This document shows, in pieces, positions 35,474 through 45,134 of a stretch of DNA of 64,000 bases. Where the stretch lies: assembly GCF_013205025.1 (NCBI RefSeq), contig NZ_JABMLE010000001.1, positions 682,001 to 746,000 on the forward strand, read 5' to 3'. How positions within the stretch are numbered: position 1 is the stretch's first letter; every line of letters begins with the position of its first letter. A model generated the notes under the pieces. It was not told the DNA's origin. It did no database searches and worked only from the letters and a program-made list of their open reading frames with translations. The stretch comes from Rathayibacter sp. VKM Ac-2857 (lineage in GTDB: Bacteria; Actinomycetota; Actinomycetes; Actinomycetales; Microbacteriaceae). A program made the position numbers and the translations under genes.

Positions 35474-36430
35474 ATGCCCATCAGTCCAGTCGATCGCGCA
35501 CGCTCGATCGCCGACGAGCCCTTCCAGCTCGCCGGCACCACCTCGGCGGTCGGCGGCGGATCCGGCGGCTTCATCGCCTCGCTCCTGGAGATCCTCCGGC
35601 ACCGCGAGCTCCTGCGCCTCCTGGTCGGCCGCGAGCTCAAGTCCCGCTACAAGGACAGCAGCCTGGGCTTCGTCTGGAGCCTCGTCCGGCCGCTGATCAT
35701 GCTGCTGATCTACTACGTGGCGATCGGCCAGATCCTCGGCGCCTCGCGCGGCGTGCCGAACTTCGCGATCTTCGTCTTCTCCGGGCTCACGCTCTGGGGC
35801 CTGTTCAGCGAGATCGTCACCGCCGGCACCACGTCGATCCTCGGCAACGGCGGTCTGATCAAGAAGGTGTACCTGCCGCGCGAGATCTTCCCGGTCGCCG
35901 CGATCGGCTCCGCGCTCTTCAACTTCGCGGTCCAGTTCGTCGTGCTCATGGTCGGCGCGGTCCTCACCGGCTCGCTGGTCTTCGGCCGGGACCTGCTCTA
36001 CATCCTCCCGGCGCTCGCGATCACCCTCGTCTACGGCCTCGCGTTCGCGCTCGCGCTGTCGGCGCTCAACGTCTACCTCCGCGACGTGCAGTTCCTCGTC
36101 GAGGTCGGCCTGCAGATCTTCTTCTGGCTGTCGCCGATCGTCTACGCGTGGAACTTCGTGGTGACCGCGACGACCGGAGCCGGCCGGAGCTGGCTCGAGC
36201 AGCTCTACCTCTTCAATCCCATGTCCAACGCGATCCTCGCCTTCCAGCGCGCCGTCTGGGGTGACGGCTCCCGGGTCAGCATCATCGAGGGCAACGAGAT
36301 CGCCCCCCAGGTGTGGCCGCCGGACATGGCGCTCCGCCTGATCATCGTCTTCGCCGTCGGGGTGGTGTTCGTCTGGATCGGGCACCGCATCTTCCGACGC
36401 CTCGAGGGCAACTTCGCCCAGGAGATCTGA
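35474..36430 (+). CDS. wzm: ABC-type polysaccharide export permease
   Basis: Membrane subunit of a two-component ABC exporter for lipid-linked polysaccharides or teichoic acids (ABC2/TagG type). It has 318 residues: a cytoplasmic amphipathic start, the gate-helix region ELLRLLVGRELKSRYKDSSLGF typical of Wzm/TagG, then six membrane segments between about 70 and 310. The ATG at 35474 has GGAG 5 bases upstream. Its ATPase partner starts 2 bases after the stop. It probably exports the glycan built by the GT4 enzymes on either side. Confidence 0.93.
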   Translation: MPISPVDRARSIADEPFQLAGTTSAVGGGSGGFIASLLEILRHRELLRLLVGRELKSRYKDSSLGFVWSLVRPLIMLLIYYVAIGQILGASRGVPNFAIFVFSGLTLWGLFSEIVTAGTTSILGNGGLIKKVYLPREIFPVAAIGSALFNFAVQFVVLMVGAVLTGSLVFGRDLLYILPALAITLVYGLAFALALSALNVYLRDVQFLVEVGLQIFFWLSPIVYAWNFVVTATTGAGRSWLEQLYLFNPMSNAILAFQRAVWGDGSRVSIIEGNEIAPQVWPPDMALRLIIVFAVGVVFVWIGHRIFRRLEGNFAQEI

Positions 36431-36432
36431 TC

Positions 36433-37686
36433 GTGACCCTCACCAGCAAGCCGGAGGCGGCCTCGGGCCCCACGGCCAGCCCCACCGTCGTCCGCGTCCG
36501 CGGCGCGTCCAAGCGCTTCGTGATCCGCAAGGACAAGTCGTTCAAGGAGCGCATCGTCAACTTCGGCCGCGGGCGCAAGCACCGGGACGAGTTCTGGGCG
36601 CTGCGCGACGTCGACCTCGAGATCCCGCTCGGCTCCACCGTCGGGCTCATCGGCGCGAACGGCTCCGGCAAGAGCACCCTGCTCAAGCTGATCGGCGGCA
36701 TCGTCCAGCCGACCACCGGGACCGTCGAGCGCCGCGGGCGCCTCGCCGCCCTCCTCGAGCTGGGCGCGGGCTTCCACCCCGACCTCACGGGCCGCGAGAA
36801 CGTCTACCTCAACGGCGCGATCCTGGGTCTGTCACGGGCCGAGCTCGACGGCAAGTTCGACTCCATCGTCGAGTTCTCGGAGATCGCCGAGTTCATCGAC
36901 ACCCAGGTGAAGTTCTACTCGTCGGGCATGTACGTCCGACTCGCCTTCGCGATCGCGATCCACACCGACCCCGACCTCCTGCTGGTCGACGAGGTCCTCG
37001 CCGTCGGCGACGAGCCGTTCCAGCGCAAGTGCATGGACCGCATCCGCGCCTTCCAGCGCGCCGGGAAGACCATCGTCCTGGTGACCCACTCCCTCGAGCA
37101 GGTCGGCGAGCTCTGCGACCGCACGATCGTGCTCGAGAAGGGCAACGTCGTGTTCGACGGCGAGACGTCGGAGGGACTCCAGGTGCTCCGCGAGAGCTTC
37201 GAGGACCGTCGCCAGGCCCGTCAGGAGCGCGAGGCGGCCGCCGCCGAGGCCGAGGACGAGCCCGCCCCGATGCTCATCGAGATCCTCGGCTGCGAGCTGC
37301 GCGGAGGGTCGATCGAGCACGGGGGCGTGGTCGTCCGCAGCGGCGAGTCGCTCGAGTTCGACGTCACGGTGCGCACCAGCCGGCCGGTCGACGACTGGAA
37401 CATCGGCATGGGCATCGACACTCCGCTCGGCCAGCGGGTCTTCGGCACCAACACCGAGCGGATCGGCACCCCCCTGTCGAGCGTCGACGGCGAGATGACC
37501 GTCACCTTCACCCTGCCGGACCTGCACCTCGGTGGCGGCAACTACGCCGTCCATGCCTCGGCCGCCACGTTCTCGCAGGGCGAGACCATGCGGACCCCGG
37601 TCGCGGCGACCTTCACCGTCGAGCGCTCGTCCGTGCACGACGGCGTCGTCGACATCGACTCCGAAGTCCGCCTCAGCCGGCCGTGA
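36433..37686 (+). CDS. wzt: ABC-type polysaccharide export ATPase with C-terminal carbohydrate-binding domain
   Basis: ATPase partner of Wzm, 417 residues. The nucleotide-binding domain (about 20-260) has Walker A GANGSGKST, the Q-loop and signature region KFYSSGMYVRLAFAIA, Walker B LLLVDEVLAVGD and the H-loop VTHSL. Residues 285-417 form a beta-sandwich-like Wzt C-terminal domain (FDVTVRTSRPVDDWNIGMGI, LGGGNYAVHASAATF). In Wzt proteins of O9a/A-band type this domain recognises the finished glycan end before export. That class of exporter fits chain-length control by end modification. The GTG start is coupled to wzm. Confidence 0.94.
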   Translation: MTLTSKPEAASGPTASPTVVRVRGASKRFVIRKDKSFKERIVNFGRGRKHRDEFWALRDVDLEIPLGSTVGLIGANGSGKSTLLKLIGGIVQPTTGTVERRGRLAALLELGAGFHPDLTGRENVYLNGAILGLSRAELDGKFDSIVEFSEIAEFIDTQVKFYSSGMYVRLAFAIAIHTDPDLLLVDEVLAVGDEPFQRKCMDRIRAFQRAGKTIVLVTHSLEQVGELCDRTIVLEKGNVVFDGETSEGLQVLRESFEDRRQARQEREAAAAEAEDEPAPMLIEILGCELRGGSIEHGGVVVRSGESLEFDVTVRTSRPVDDWNIGMGIDTPLGQRVFGTNTERIGTPLSSVDGEMTVTFTLPDLHLGGGNYAVHASAATFSQGETMRTPVAATFTVERSSVHDGVVDIDSEVRLSRP

Positions 37687-38813
37687 GCGCTGCGCGCGGC
37701 CGGCTCCTGGTCGACGCGACCGCACTGACCGCCCCCCGGCTGACGGGCGTGGGCCGGGTCCTGCTCGGGCTCCTCCGCGCCCTCGACACGGACGAGGTCG
37801 CGGCACGCGCCGAGGTGCTGCTCGTCGTGCCGACGAGCGAGGCGCGTTCGCTCGAGCGGTTCGGCTTCCGCACCCTCCGCGTGCGCCCGGTGCTGCTCCC
37901 CCGCCGGCTGTGGAGCGCACTGACGAGGCTCCGCGTCCCGGGGATCGACCTCCTCCTGGGGCGCGGCGCCTACTTCTTCCCCAACTTCCGCAACTGGCCC
38001 CTCGCCCGCTCGCGGTCGCTGACCTTCGTGCACGACGTCTGCTTCGCGGTCCTGCCCGAGCTGGTCCCCCGCGAGCGCCGCGAGATGCTCGCGCGGGAGG
38101 TGCCGCGGTGGCTCGGGCGCTCCGATCTCGTGCTCACCGGGACTCCCTCGTCCGCGCGCGAGATCACGTCCGCGCTGGGTATCGACGCGGACCGCGTCCG
38201 CGTGCTGCCGACCACGGTCGACGTCGAGCTCTTCCACGCCCGCTCCGCCACCGAGGTCGCCCGGGCCCGCGAGGCGCAGTCGCTCGGCCGCTACCTCCTC
38301 TTCGTCGGCTCCATCGAGAAGCGGAAGAACCTCGTGACCCTCGTCGACGCCTACGCCGAGGCCGTGCGGCCGGCCGGGCACACCCTGCTGCTCGTGGGCG
38401 GCGACGGCTGGGACAACGGCGACGTGCACGAGGCCGTCGCGCGGGCGGTCGCCGCCGGTGCGGACGTGCGCTTCGCGACCGGGTACGTCCCGGACGAGGA
38501 TCTGCCCGCCCTCCTGACCGGCGCCGACGCGGTCGCGATGCCGTCCTGGCACGAGGGCTTCGGCCTTCCCGCGCTCGAGGCGGTCGCCTGCGGGAGTCCC
38601 GTCCTCGCCGCCGACGTCCCGGGGCTGCGGGATGCACTCGCGGGCCGGGAGGAGGACGCCGTCTTCATCGCGCCCGCCGACCGGACCGGATGGGTCGCCG
38701 CGATCGAGGCGGCGGTCCGCAGCCCGCGGCGGATCCCGCCTCGAGACGTGCCGAGCTGGGACGGCGCCGCGCGCCTGCTCCTCGACCTCGCTCTCGCCGA
38801 GCGGACGGCCTGA
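37683..38813 (+). CDS. GT4-family glycosyltransferase behind wzt
   Basis: GT-B glycosyltransferase of 376 residues. The N-terminal domain starts GRLLVDATALTAPRLTGVGR and has FVHDVCFAVLPELVP; the C-terminal domain has LLFVGSIEKRKNLVTLVDAY, DVRFATGYVPDEDLPALLTG and the donor motif SWHEGFGLPALEAVACGSPV. The GTG start overlaps the wzt stop (GTGA), so the enzyme is coupled to the exporter. It might be the primer or terminal transferase of the chain (inference). Confidence 0.9.
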   Translation: MSAARGRLLVDATALTAPRLTGVGRVLLGLLRALDTDEVAARAEVLLVVPTSEARSLERFGFRTLRVRPVLLPRRLWSALTRLRVPGIDLLLGRGAYFFPNFRNWPLARSRSLTFVHDVCFAVLPELVPRERREMLAREVPRWLGRSDLVLTGTPSSAREITSALGIDADRVRVLPTTVDVELFHARSATEVARAREAQSLGRYLLFVGSIEKRKNLVTLVDAYAEAVRPAGHTLLLVGGDGWDNGDVHEAVARAVAAGADVRFATGYVPDEDLPALLTGADAVAMPSWHEGFGLPALEAVACGSPVLAADVPGLRDALAGREEDAVFIAPADRTGWVAAIEAAVRSPRRIPPRDVPSWDGAARLLLDLALAERTA

Positions 38814-38853
38814 GTCCGGATCAGCGCGGGTGGCGCATCAGCGCGCGCCGGGA

Positions 38854-39456
38854 TCAGCGCGGGCGGGGGATGCGGCCGGTGTCCGCGGCGGCGGCCGCGT
38901 CGTCCTCGAACAGGGCGGCGGCGGCCTGCTCCGCCTCGCGGTTCGCGACAACGCCTCCGCTCCGGTGGTGACCGAAGACCCAGAAGCGGTAGAGCACGAA
39001 CCGGAACGCCGTGGCGAGCAGGAGGCCGATCACGTTGGCCGAGATGTTGTCGGCGACGAGGTTGTCGAAGCCGAGCACGTAGTGCGAGATGTACAGCGGC
39101 AGCAGGTTGACCAGCATGCCGGCGACGGCGACGACGCCGAACTCCGCGAGCTCGAGCAGGTAGTTCGCCCGGCGGTGCTCGCGGAAGGTCCAGTAGCGGT
39201 TGCCGAACCACGTGACGACGGTCGCGGCGGCCACGGCGACGACCTTGGCCCCGATCGGACCCGACAGGACGTGCTCCCCGCCGATCCCGCCGACGCGCAG
39301 CAGGTTGAAGACGGTGACGTCGACGACGAGGCCGAGGATCCCGACGACGCCGAACTTCAGCACGTAGGAGATCAGGCCGCTGTAGAGCACCTTCGCGAGG
39401 GCGATCGGTCCGCGGCGCGGTCCGCTGTCACGAGCCACGGCCTCAGACCGCCGCAC
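38854..39456 (-). CDS. GtrA-family membrane protein, first copy
   Basis: Four-helix membrane protein of 200 residues, family of GtrA flippases thought to turn polyprenyl-phosphate sugars to the outer face. Helices: VLKFGVVGILGLVVDVTVFN, VVAVAAATVVTWFGNRYWTF, FGVVAVAGMLVNLLPLYI and NVIGLLLATAFRFVLYRFWV; the RYWTF and YRFWVF motifs are typical. A tail of 35 residues with an Ala/Asp run follows. The start overlaps the upstream GT2 stop; GTG at 39438 is an alternative. It pairs with that GT2 enzyme as the A and B parts of a Gtr system. Confidence 0.88.
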   Translation of the reverse strand: MRRSEAVARDSGPRRGPIALAKVLYSGLISYVLKFGVVGILGLVVDVTVFNLLRVGGIGGEHVLSGPIGAKVVAVAAATVVTWFGNRYWTFREHRRANYLLELAEFGVVAVAGMLVNLLPLYISHYVLGFDNLVADNISANVIGLLLATAFRFVLYRFWVFGHHRSGGVVANREAEQAAAALFEDDAAAAADTGRIPRPR

Positions 39457-40168
39457 TCTGCGGGGGACGGGTGCGCGAGCCCTCGCGGACGCGGATCTTC
39501 AGGAGGATCCAGAGGGCCTCGAAGCCGTCCTTGACGGTGATCTTCTTGCCCTCCTCGCGGGTGCGGGCCTTGTAGCTGATCCCGACCTCGTACGGGCGGT
39601 AGCCGCGGGCCAGGAGCTTCGCCGTGACCTCCGCCTCCATGCCGAAGCCCTTCTCCTTGATGTGGAGAGAGCGGTAGAGGCTGAGCGGCATCAGCTTGAA
39701 GCAGGTCTCGACGTCCGAGACGTAGGCGTTGAAGAGGACGTTGGTGACGAGGTTCACGCCCTTGTTGCCGATGACGTACCAGTAGGAGAACGAGGTGTGG
39801 CTGCCGAAGGTGCGGCTGCCGTAGACCAGCTGCGCGTCGCCGTCCAAGACGGGCTGCAGCAGCGTCGGGATCTCGCTGGGCCGGTACTCCTCGTCGGCGT
39901 CGCAGATGATGACGTAGTCGCCGGTCGCCTCCTGCACGGCCCGGCTGATCGCCGCGCCCTTGCCCTGGTTCACCGGCTGGTGGAAGACGCGGATGCGCGG
40001 GTCCTCGAGAGCGTCGAGGATCTGCTTCGTGCGGTCGCGGCTGCCGTCGTTCACGATGACGAACTCGATCTCGACGCCGTCCTGGAACTCGATCGCGAGG
40101 ACGCGGTCGACCGCCTTCTGGAGGGTCGCCTGCTCGTTGTAGACGGGCATGAGAATGGAAAGCTTCAC
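39443..40168 (-). CDS. GT2 polyprenyl-phosphate glycosyltransferase, first copy
   Basis: GT-A enzyme of 241 residues, dolichol-phosphate-mannose-synthase or GtrB type without C-terminal membrane helices. Motifs: LSILMPVYNEQATLQKAVD, FVIVNDGSRDRTKQIL, QGKGAAISRAVQEATGDYVI, ICDADEEY (DxD-type metal site) and VYGSRTFGSHT. Expected role: transfer of a sugar to polyprenyl phosphate on the inner face for the coupled GtrA. A UDP-xylose-synthase-like gene upstream suggests a possible donor (inference). The 104 bases before it show no clear promoter. Confidence 0.88.
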   Translation of the reverse strand: MKLSILMPVYNEQATLQKAVDRVLAIEFQDGVEIEFVIVNDGSRDRTKQILDALEDPRIRVFHQPVNQGKGAAISRAVQEATGDYVIICDADEEYRPSEIPTLLQPVLDGDAQLVYGSRTFGSHTSFSYWYVIGNKGVNLVTNVLFNAYVSDVETCFKLMPLSLYRSLHIKEKGFGMEAEVTAKLLARGYRPYEVGISYKARTREEGKKITVKDGFEALWILLKIRVREGSRTRPPQSAAV

Positions 40169-40272
40169 GTCGGGATTCTCTCTCGTACGGCGCTGAGCGG
40201 ACTGCGGCGCGCGGGATGCGCGGCACGCGGCGGGGATGCGGGGCGCAGCGCGGGGGTTCGGGGCGCGGAGGG

Positions 40273-41220
<948 letters not shown>

Positions 41221-41293
41221 GGTCGTGGACCGCCTCCTCGGGAAGCTGGGTGGTGGGACGTGTGGAGCCCGGCGGAGCCCCATGAAATTACCA

Positions 41294-41299
41294 TAGGGT
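41294..41299 (+). promoter_or_regulatory. Candidate -10 box of the gene at 41343
   Basis: TAGGGT within an AT-richer patch (41284-41300) of the divergent region; it predicts a leader of about 35-40 bases. On the other strand TATGGT overlaps it and may serve the gene starting at 41220. Confidence 0.35.
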
Positions 41300-41342
41300 T
41301 CCGGAGCGCCCGCTCCCCCTGCACCGTTCCCGTCCAGGCCGG

Positions 41343-43277
41343 GTGCCCGAACGAAGGACGATCGCCCAGATGACCCTCGAGGACGCGCCCGACAGCCCGA
41401 CCGCCCCGGCGGAGTCGACCGCCCCGGCGGAGTCGACGGCTCCTGCGGAGCGGACCGCCCCGGCGGCCCGGCGGTTCCGCCGGCCGCCCGCCCTCCTCGC
41501 CGACGCGGGACTCACCCTCCTCACGGCCGTCCTCGCCGCGGCGCTCGGCCTGCTCGCCCTGCGCGTCGGCGTGGACCAGCTCGGGCAGCGCTGGAGCTTC
41601 GGCGGCGCCGACCAGGTGCTGCACTACGCGATCTTCTCCAGCGCGCGCGACGTGCTGCCCTTCTTCCCGAACGACCGGCTCGGCTTCCCCGAGGCGCAGA
41701 ACCTGTTCTTCGCGCCGCTGTTCGACCCGTGGTCGGCCGCCTTCGTCGCCCTCGTCGGCCCGCTCACGCCCGACGGCGTGTGGCTGTTCAACCTGTACAG
41801 CCTGGCGGGCTTCCCCGCCGCGGGCGCCACGGCCTACCTCTTCTTCCGCGCCCTCCGCCTGCGCCGGCCGACCTCGCTCGTCCTCGGGGTGCTGACCGCG
41901 GTCCTGCCCTACCACTTCTTCCAGCTGGCGCTCGGGCACCCGTTCCTGGCGAACTACTGGTCGGTCCCGCTCATCGGCGTGCTCCTTCTCGTCATCGGCG
42001 GCGACGTGACCGATCCGCTCGCGCGCTGGACGTCCGGGCTCGGCAGCCGACGCCGCCGCGTCCTGCGGGGCGCCCTCGTGCTCGTGCTGGCGATCGCCGT
42101 CGCGTGGACCCAGTCCTACTACTTCGTCTTCGGCGCGATCGTCCTCGGCGCAGCCTGGGCCGTCGCGGTGATCGCCTCGCTCGTGCGGCGGGCTCCGCTG
42201 CGCAGCCTCTCCTGGCCGACGTTCGCGCTCGGAGCCCTGCTCGTCCTGATCGCCGTGCAGCTCGCCGTCCTCTCCGACGATCAGGGCGACCGCTACGAGA
42301 AGTACTTCCAGGGCCGCTCACCGCAGGAGTCGGAGCTCTACGGCGGGAAGATCCAGAACCTCCTGCTGCCCTCGCCCCTCAGCGGCTTCGGCCCACTGGC
42401 GGGTCTGGCCAAGAGCTACGAAGCGTCGACAGAGGTCGTGCCGAGGTCGGAGAACCCGGCGACGGCCGTGGTCGTCTCGGTCGCCTTCCTTATCGTTCTG
42501 CTGATCGTCCTGGTCACCCTCTTCAGCGCCGGCCGCCCCGCCCCCGAGCGCCGGTCGCGGCTCGGCGAGCTGGTCGCCGACGCCCGGGTCGGCCTGCTCA
42601 GCCAGGCCTTCGTCGTCGGGCTGCTCTTCTTCGTGGTGACCGGCTTCGGCACGATCCTGGCCTACGTCGTCAGCCCGGAGATCCGTGCCTGGTCGAGGTT
42701 CGCCATCGTGCTCAGCGTCCTCGCTCTCGGCGTGGCGGGACTCGCGATGGAGGCCGTCGCCCCTCGGCTGCGCGTCCTGCTCCCGATCCTCGCCGCCGTC
42801 GCGGTGGTGGGCCTGATCGACCAGGTCGGCGGCGCGAGCACGGCGGTCGGCATCGCCGCCACGGACGACTCCGCCCTCCGCTCCTTCGTCGACGACACCG
42901 AGCAGGTGCTCCGGCCCGGCTGCGGCGTGGTCCAGCTCCCGCTCAAGGACTTCCCCGAGACCGGGGCCGTCGGCGACATGGGCGACTACGACGAGGCCCT
43001 GCCGTACGTCTTCTCCTCGGACGAGGACGGACTGCGCTTCAGCTACGGAGCGGTCCGCGGGACGTTCTCGGCGGAGGACTGGGACGGCGCGGTCACGACG
43101 GCGGCGTTCGAGCGCGAGTACGCGGCGTCCGGAGCCTGCGCGGTCCTCGTCGACACGGCGGCCTACGTCGACGACCCCGACGGCTGGCGGGCCTTCGTCG
43201 ACGCGGTCGCCGACGCGGACGCGCCCGTCGTCACCAGCACCGACGACCGGGAGCGCTGGCTGCTGTTCCGCTCGTGA
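41343..43277 (+). CDS. GT-C-like multi-pass membrane protein, paralogue 1
   Basis: Polytopic protein of 644 residues; likely an outer-face glycosyltransferase using polyprenyl-linked sugars (GT-C type, inference). A cytoplasmic N-terminus with an 18-base tandem repeat (TAPAES, TAPAES, TAPAER) precedes about 11 membrane segments. A soluble C-terminal domain (about 505-644; CGVVQLPLKDFPETGAVGDM) follows. The first outer loop has WSFGGADQVLHYAIFSS. It shares this plan with the gene at 43290. GTG at 41343 is used; ATG at 41370 is an alternative. It is divergent from the UDP-xylose-synthase-like gene. Confidence 0.8.
   Translation: MPERRTIAQMTLEDAPDSPTAPAESTAPAESTAPAERTAPAARRFRRPPALLADAGLTLLTAVLAAALGLLALRVGVDQLGQRWSFGGADQVLHYAIFSSARDVLPFFPNDRLGFPEAQNLFFAPLFDPWSAAFVALVGPLTPDGVWLFNLYSLAGFPAAGATAYLFFRALRLRRPTSLVLGVLTAVLPYHFFQLALGHPFLANYWSVPLIGVLLLVIGGDVTDPLARWTSGLGSRRRRVLRGALVLVLAIAVAWTQSYYFVFGAIVLGAAWAVAVIASLVRRAPLRSLSWPTFALGALLVLIAVQLAVLSDDQGDRYEKYFQGRSPQESELYGGKIQNLLLPSPLSGFGPLAGLAKSYEASTEVVPRSENPATAVVVSVAFLIVLLIVLVTLFSAGRPAPERRSRLGELVADARVGLLSQAFVVGLLFFVVTGFGTILAYVVSPEIRAWSRFAIVLSVLALGVAGLAMEAVAPRLRVLLPILAAVAVVGLIDQVGGASTAVGIAATDDSALRSFVDDTEQVLRPGCGVVQLPLKDFPETGAVGDMGDYDEALPYVFSSDEDGLRFSYGAVRGTFSAEDWDGAVTTAAFEREYAASGACAVLVDTAAYVDDPDGWRAFVDAVADADAPVVTSTDDRERWLLFRS
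41388..41456 (+). repeat. 18-base tandem repeat in the GT-C-like gene
   Basis: Three to four copies of an 18-base unit (core ACCGCCCCGGCGGAGTCG), in frame, coding TAPAES/TAPAER near the N-terminus. Confidence 0.75.
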
Positions 43278-43289
43278 TCGGCGCCGCGG

Positions 43290-45134
43290 TCAGCGGGTGA
43301 CGGGGAAGACGAGCCAGCGCCCCGACGAGGACTGCGCGGTCGGCGTGAGCGCTCCGCTCACCGAGACGACGTCGGCCTCCCAGACGCCCTCGCGTCCGAC
43401 GTACGCGGCGGTGTCGACGGAGACGGCGCACGCCCCGCTGGCCCGCACGGCCGCAGCGAACTCCTCCGGCGTCTCGAGGTCGTCGAAGACCTCGTAGCCC
43501 TCCGTGCCGCCGACCGAGCCGTAGCTCCAGCTGAGGTCCTCCCCCTCGGTCCGCAGATACGGGAGGGCGGGGTCGTAGTCGCCCATGCTCCCGATGGCCC
43601 CGCTGTCGGGGAAGCTCTTGATCGGCAGCTGCACCACCCCGCAGCCGTCCGGCAGCGCGGCGTCCGCCTCGGCGACGAGCGCGGCGACCTCGCTGTCGTC
43701 GGTGGGTGCGATCGGCACCATCCGCGCGACGCCGGCGAGCTGGTCGAGGGAGGCGACGAGGACGATCAGGCCGGCTGCGGCGATCCGGACCCAGCGACGG
43801 GTGACCCGGCCGAGGGCGATCGCCACCGCTCCGAGCCCGAGCAGGATGATCACGATCGACAACCGGGACCACGCACGGATCGTCGGATCGAGGAACACCG
43901 CGATCGCCATGCCGAAGCCCGCGATGACGAAGAAGGCGAGCGTCCAGAGCGCCGCGATCGCGAGGACTCGCAGCCTCTCGTCCGAGAGCAGCCGGCCGAC
44001 TGCGGTGAGGCGGAGCGCCCGTCCGCCGACCGCGCCGGTCAGCGGCAGTGCCAGCAGCAGGAGGCACAGGCCGACGATCGCGAGCACGGGCATCCCCGGC
44101 GGCTCGGTCGTCACCGCGACGGCGGTGCCCGTCGAGTACAGGTTCGTCAGCGCGCCGATCTTCGGCAGCTCGGTGCCCTGCCAGGGCAGGAAGAGCGAGA
44201 GGAGCTTGCCCGCGAAGATCTCGGACTCCCCCACGCCTCGGGTCTCGAAGTAGGCCGTCGTGCGCTCGCCGAAGCCGCTCCCGAGGACGGCGATCTCGAT
44301 CGCCACGAGCGCGCCCAGGACCGCGAGCGGCGATCCCCGGCCGAGGACCGTGCGCAGCGGCACGCGGCTGGCGAGGCCGGCGAGCGCGCAGAGCGCCCAC
44401 ACCCCGCCGAGGACGAGCACGCTGAAGACGTAGTAGTAGCCGCTGCTCGATGCGATCAGGGCCGGGAGCACCAGGACGGGCACAGCACCGCGCAGCAGCC
44501 GGGAGCGGCGCGTCGCCGCCCGGGCCCGCCAGGCGCGGAACGGATCGGTCCGATCGCCGGCGGCGACGAGCACGAGGATGCCGAGGAGAGGGATCGCCCA
44601 GTACGCGGCGAGGAACGGGTGACCGTAGCCGACCCGCAGGAAGTGGTACGGAGCCAGGCTGAAGACGGCGGCCAGGAGCGACGACGCCCAGACCGGAGAC
44701 CGCAGGCAGCGGAAGAAGGCGTACCCGGTCAGCGCGGTCGAGGCGAAGGTCAGCAGGGTGAAGACGTTGAGCAGCACGAGGCCGTCCCGGATCACCAGGC
44801 TCAGCACACCGGCCGTCACCGCGGCCGCCACGTCGAACTGGGCGGTGAAGAAGGCGTTGAAGCCGTCCGGGAAGCCCAGCGCCCCGTTCTCGGTGAAGGG
44901 GAACGCCTGCGTCGCGCTGCGGAAGAGCAGGTAGTGCAGGATCTGGTCGCCACCGCCCACCTGCCAGCGCTGCGCCATCGACTCGGGGGTCACCCCGAGC
45001 GCGAGCACGGCGGCGAGCACGCTCGCGCCGGCGGCGGCGAGCGCGGCGCCGACCTCGAGGAGCCACCGACGGCGGGTCGAGCCGCGCCCGCTCCGCGCAT
45101 CGGGCGCGGACGGCGGCTGCCGCTCAGAAGCCAC
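43290..45134 (-). CDS. GT-C-like multi-pass membrane protein, paralogue 2
   Basis: Polytopic protein of 614 residues, paralogue of the convergent gene at 41343. It shares the outer-loop start (WQVGGGDQILHYLLFRSATQ), the second-loop FNAFFTAQFD region and the C-terminal soluble domain (GCGVVQLPIKSFPDSGAIGS, MGDYDPALPYL). About 11 membrane segments lie between 25 and 470. Probably another lipid-linked-sugar transferase, with different specificity. The start overlaps the stop of the upstream membrane-protein gene by 11 bases. The two paralogues end 12 bases apart. Confidence 0.8.
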   Translation of the reverse strand: MASERQPPSAPDARSGRGSTRRRWLLEVGAALAAAGASVLAAVLALGVTPESMAQRWQVGGGDQILHYLLFRSATQAFPFTENGALGFPDGFNAFFTAQFDVAAAVTAGVLSLVIRDGLVLLNVFTLLTFASTALTGYAFFRCLRSPVWASSLLAAVFSLAPYHFLRVGYGHPFLAAYWAIPLLGILVLVAAGDRTDPFRAWRARAATRRSRLLRGAVPVLVLPALIASSSGYYYVFSVLVLGGVWALCALAGLASRVPLRTVLGRGSPLAVLGALVAIEIAVLGSGFGERTTAYFETRGVGESEIFAGKLLSLFLPWQGTELPKIGALTNLYSTGTAVAVTTEPPGMPVLAIVGLCLLLLALPLTGAVGGRALRLTAVGRLLSDERLRVLAIAALWTLAFFVIAGFGMAIAVFLDPTIRAWSRLSIVIILLGLGAVAIALGRVTRRWVRIAAAGLIVLVASLDQLAGVARMVPIAPTDDSEVAALVAEADAALPDGCGVVQLPIKSFPDSGAIGSMGDYDPALPYLRTEGEDLSWSYGSVGGTEGYEVFDDLETPEEFAAAVRASGACAVSVDTAAYVGREGVWEADVVSVSGALTPTAQSSSGRWLVFPVTR

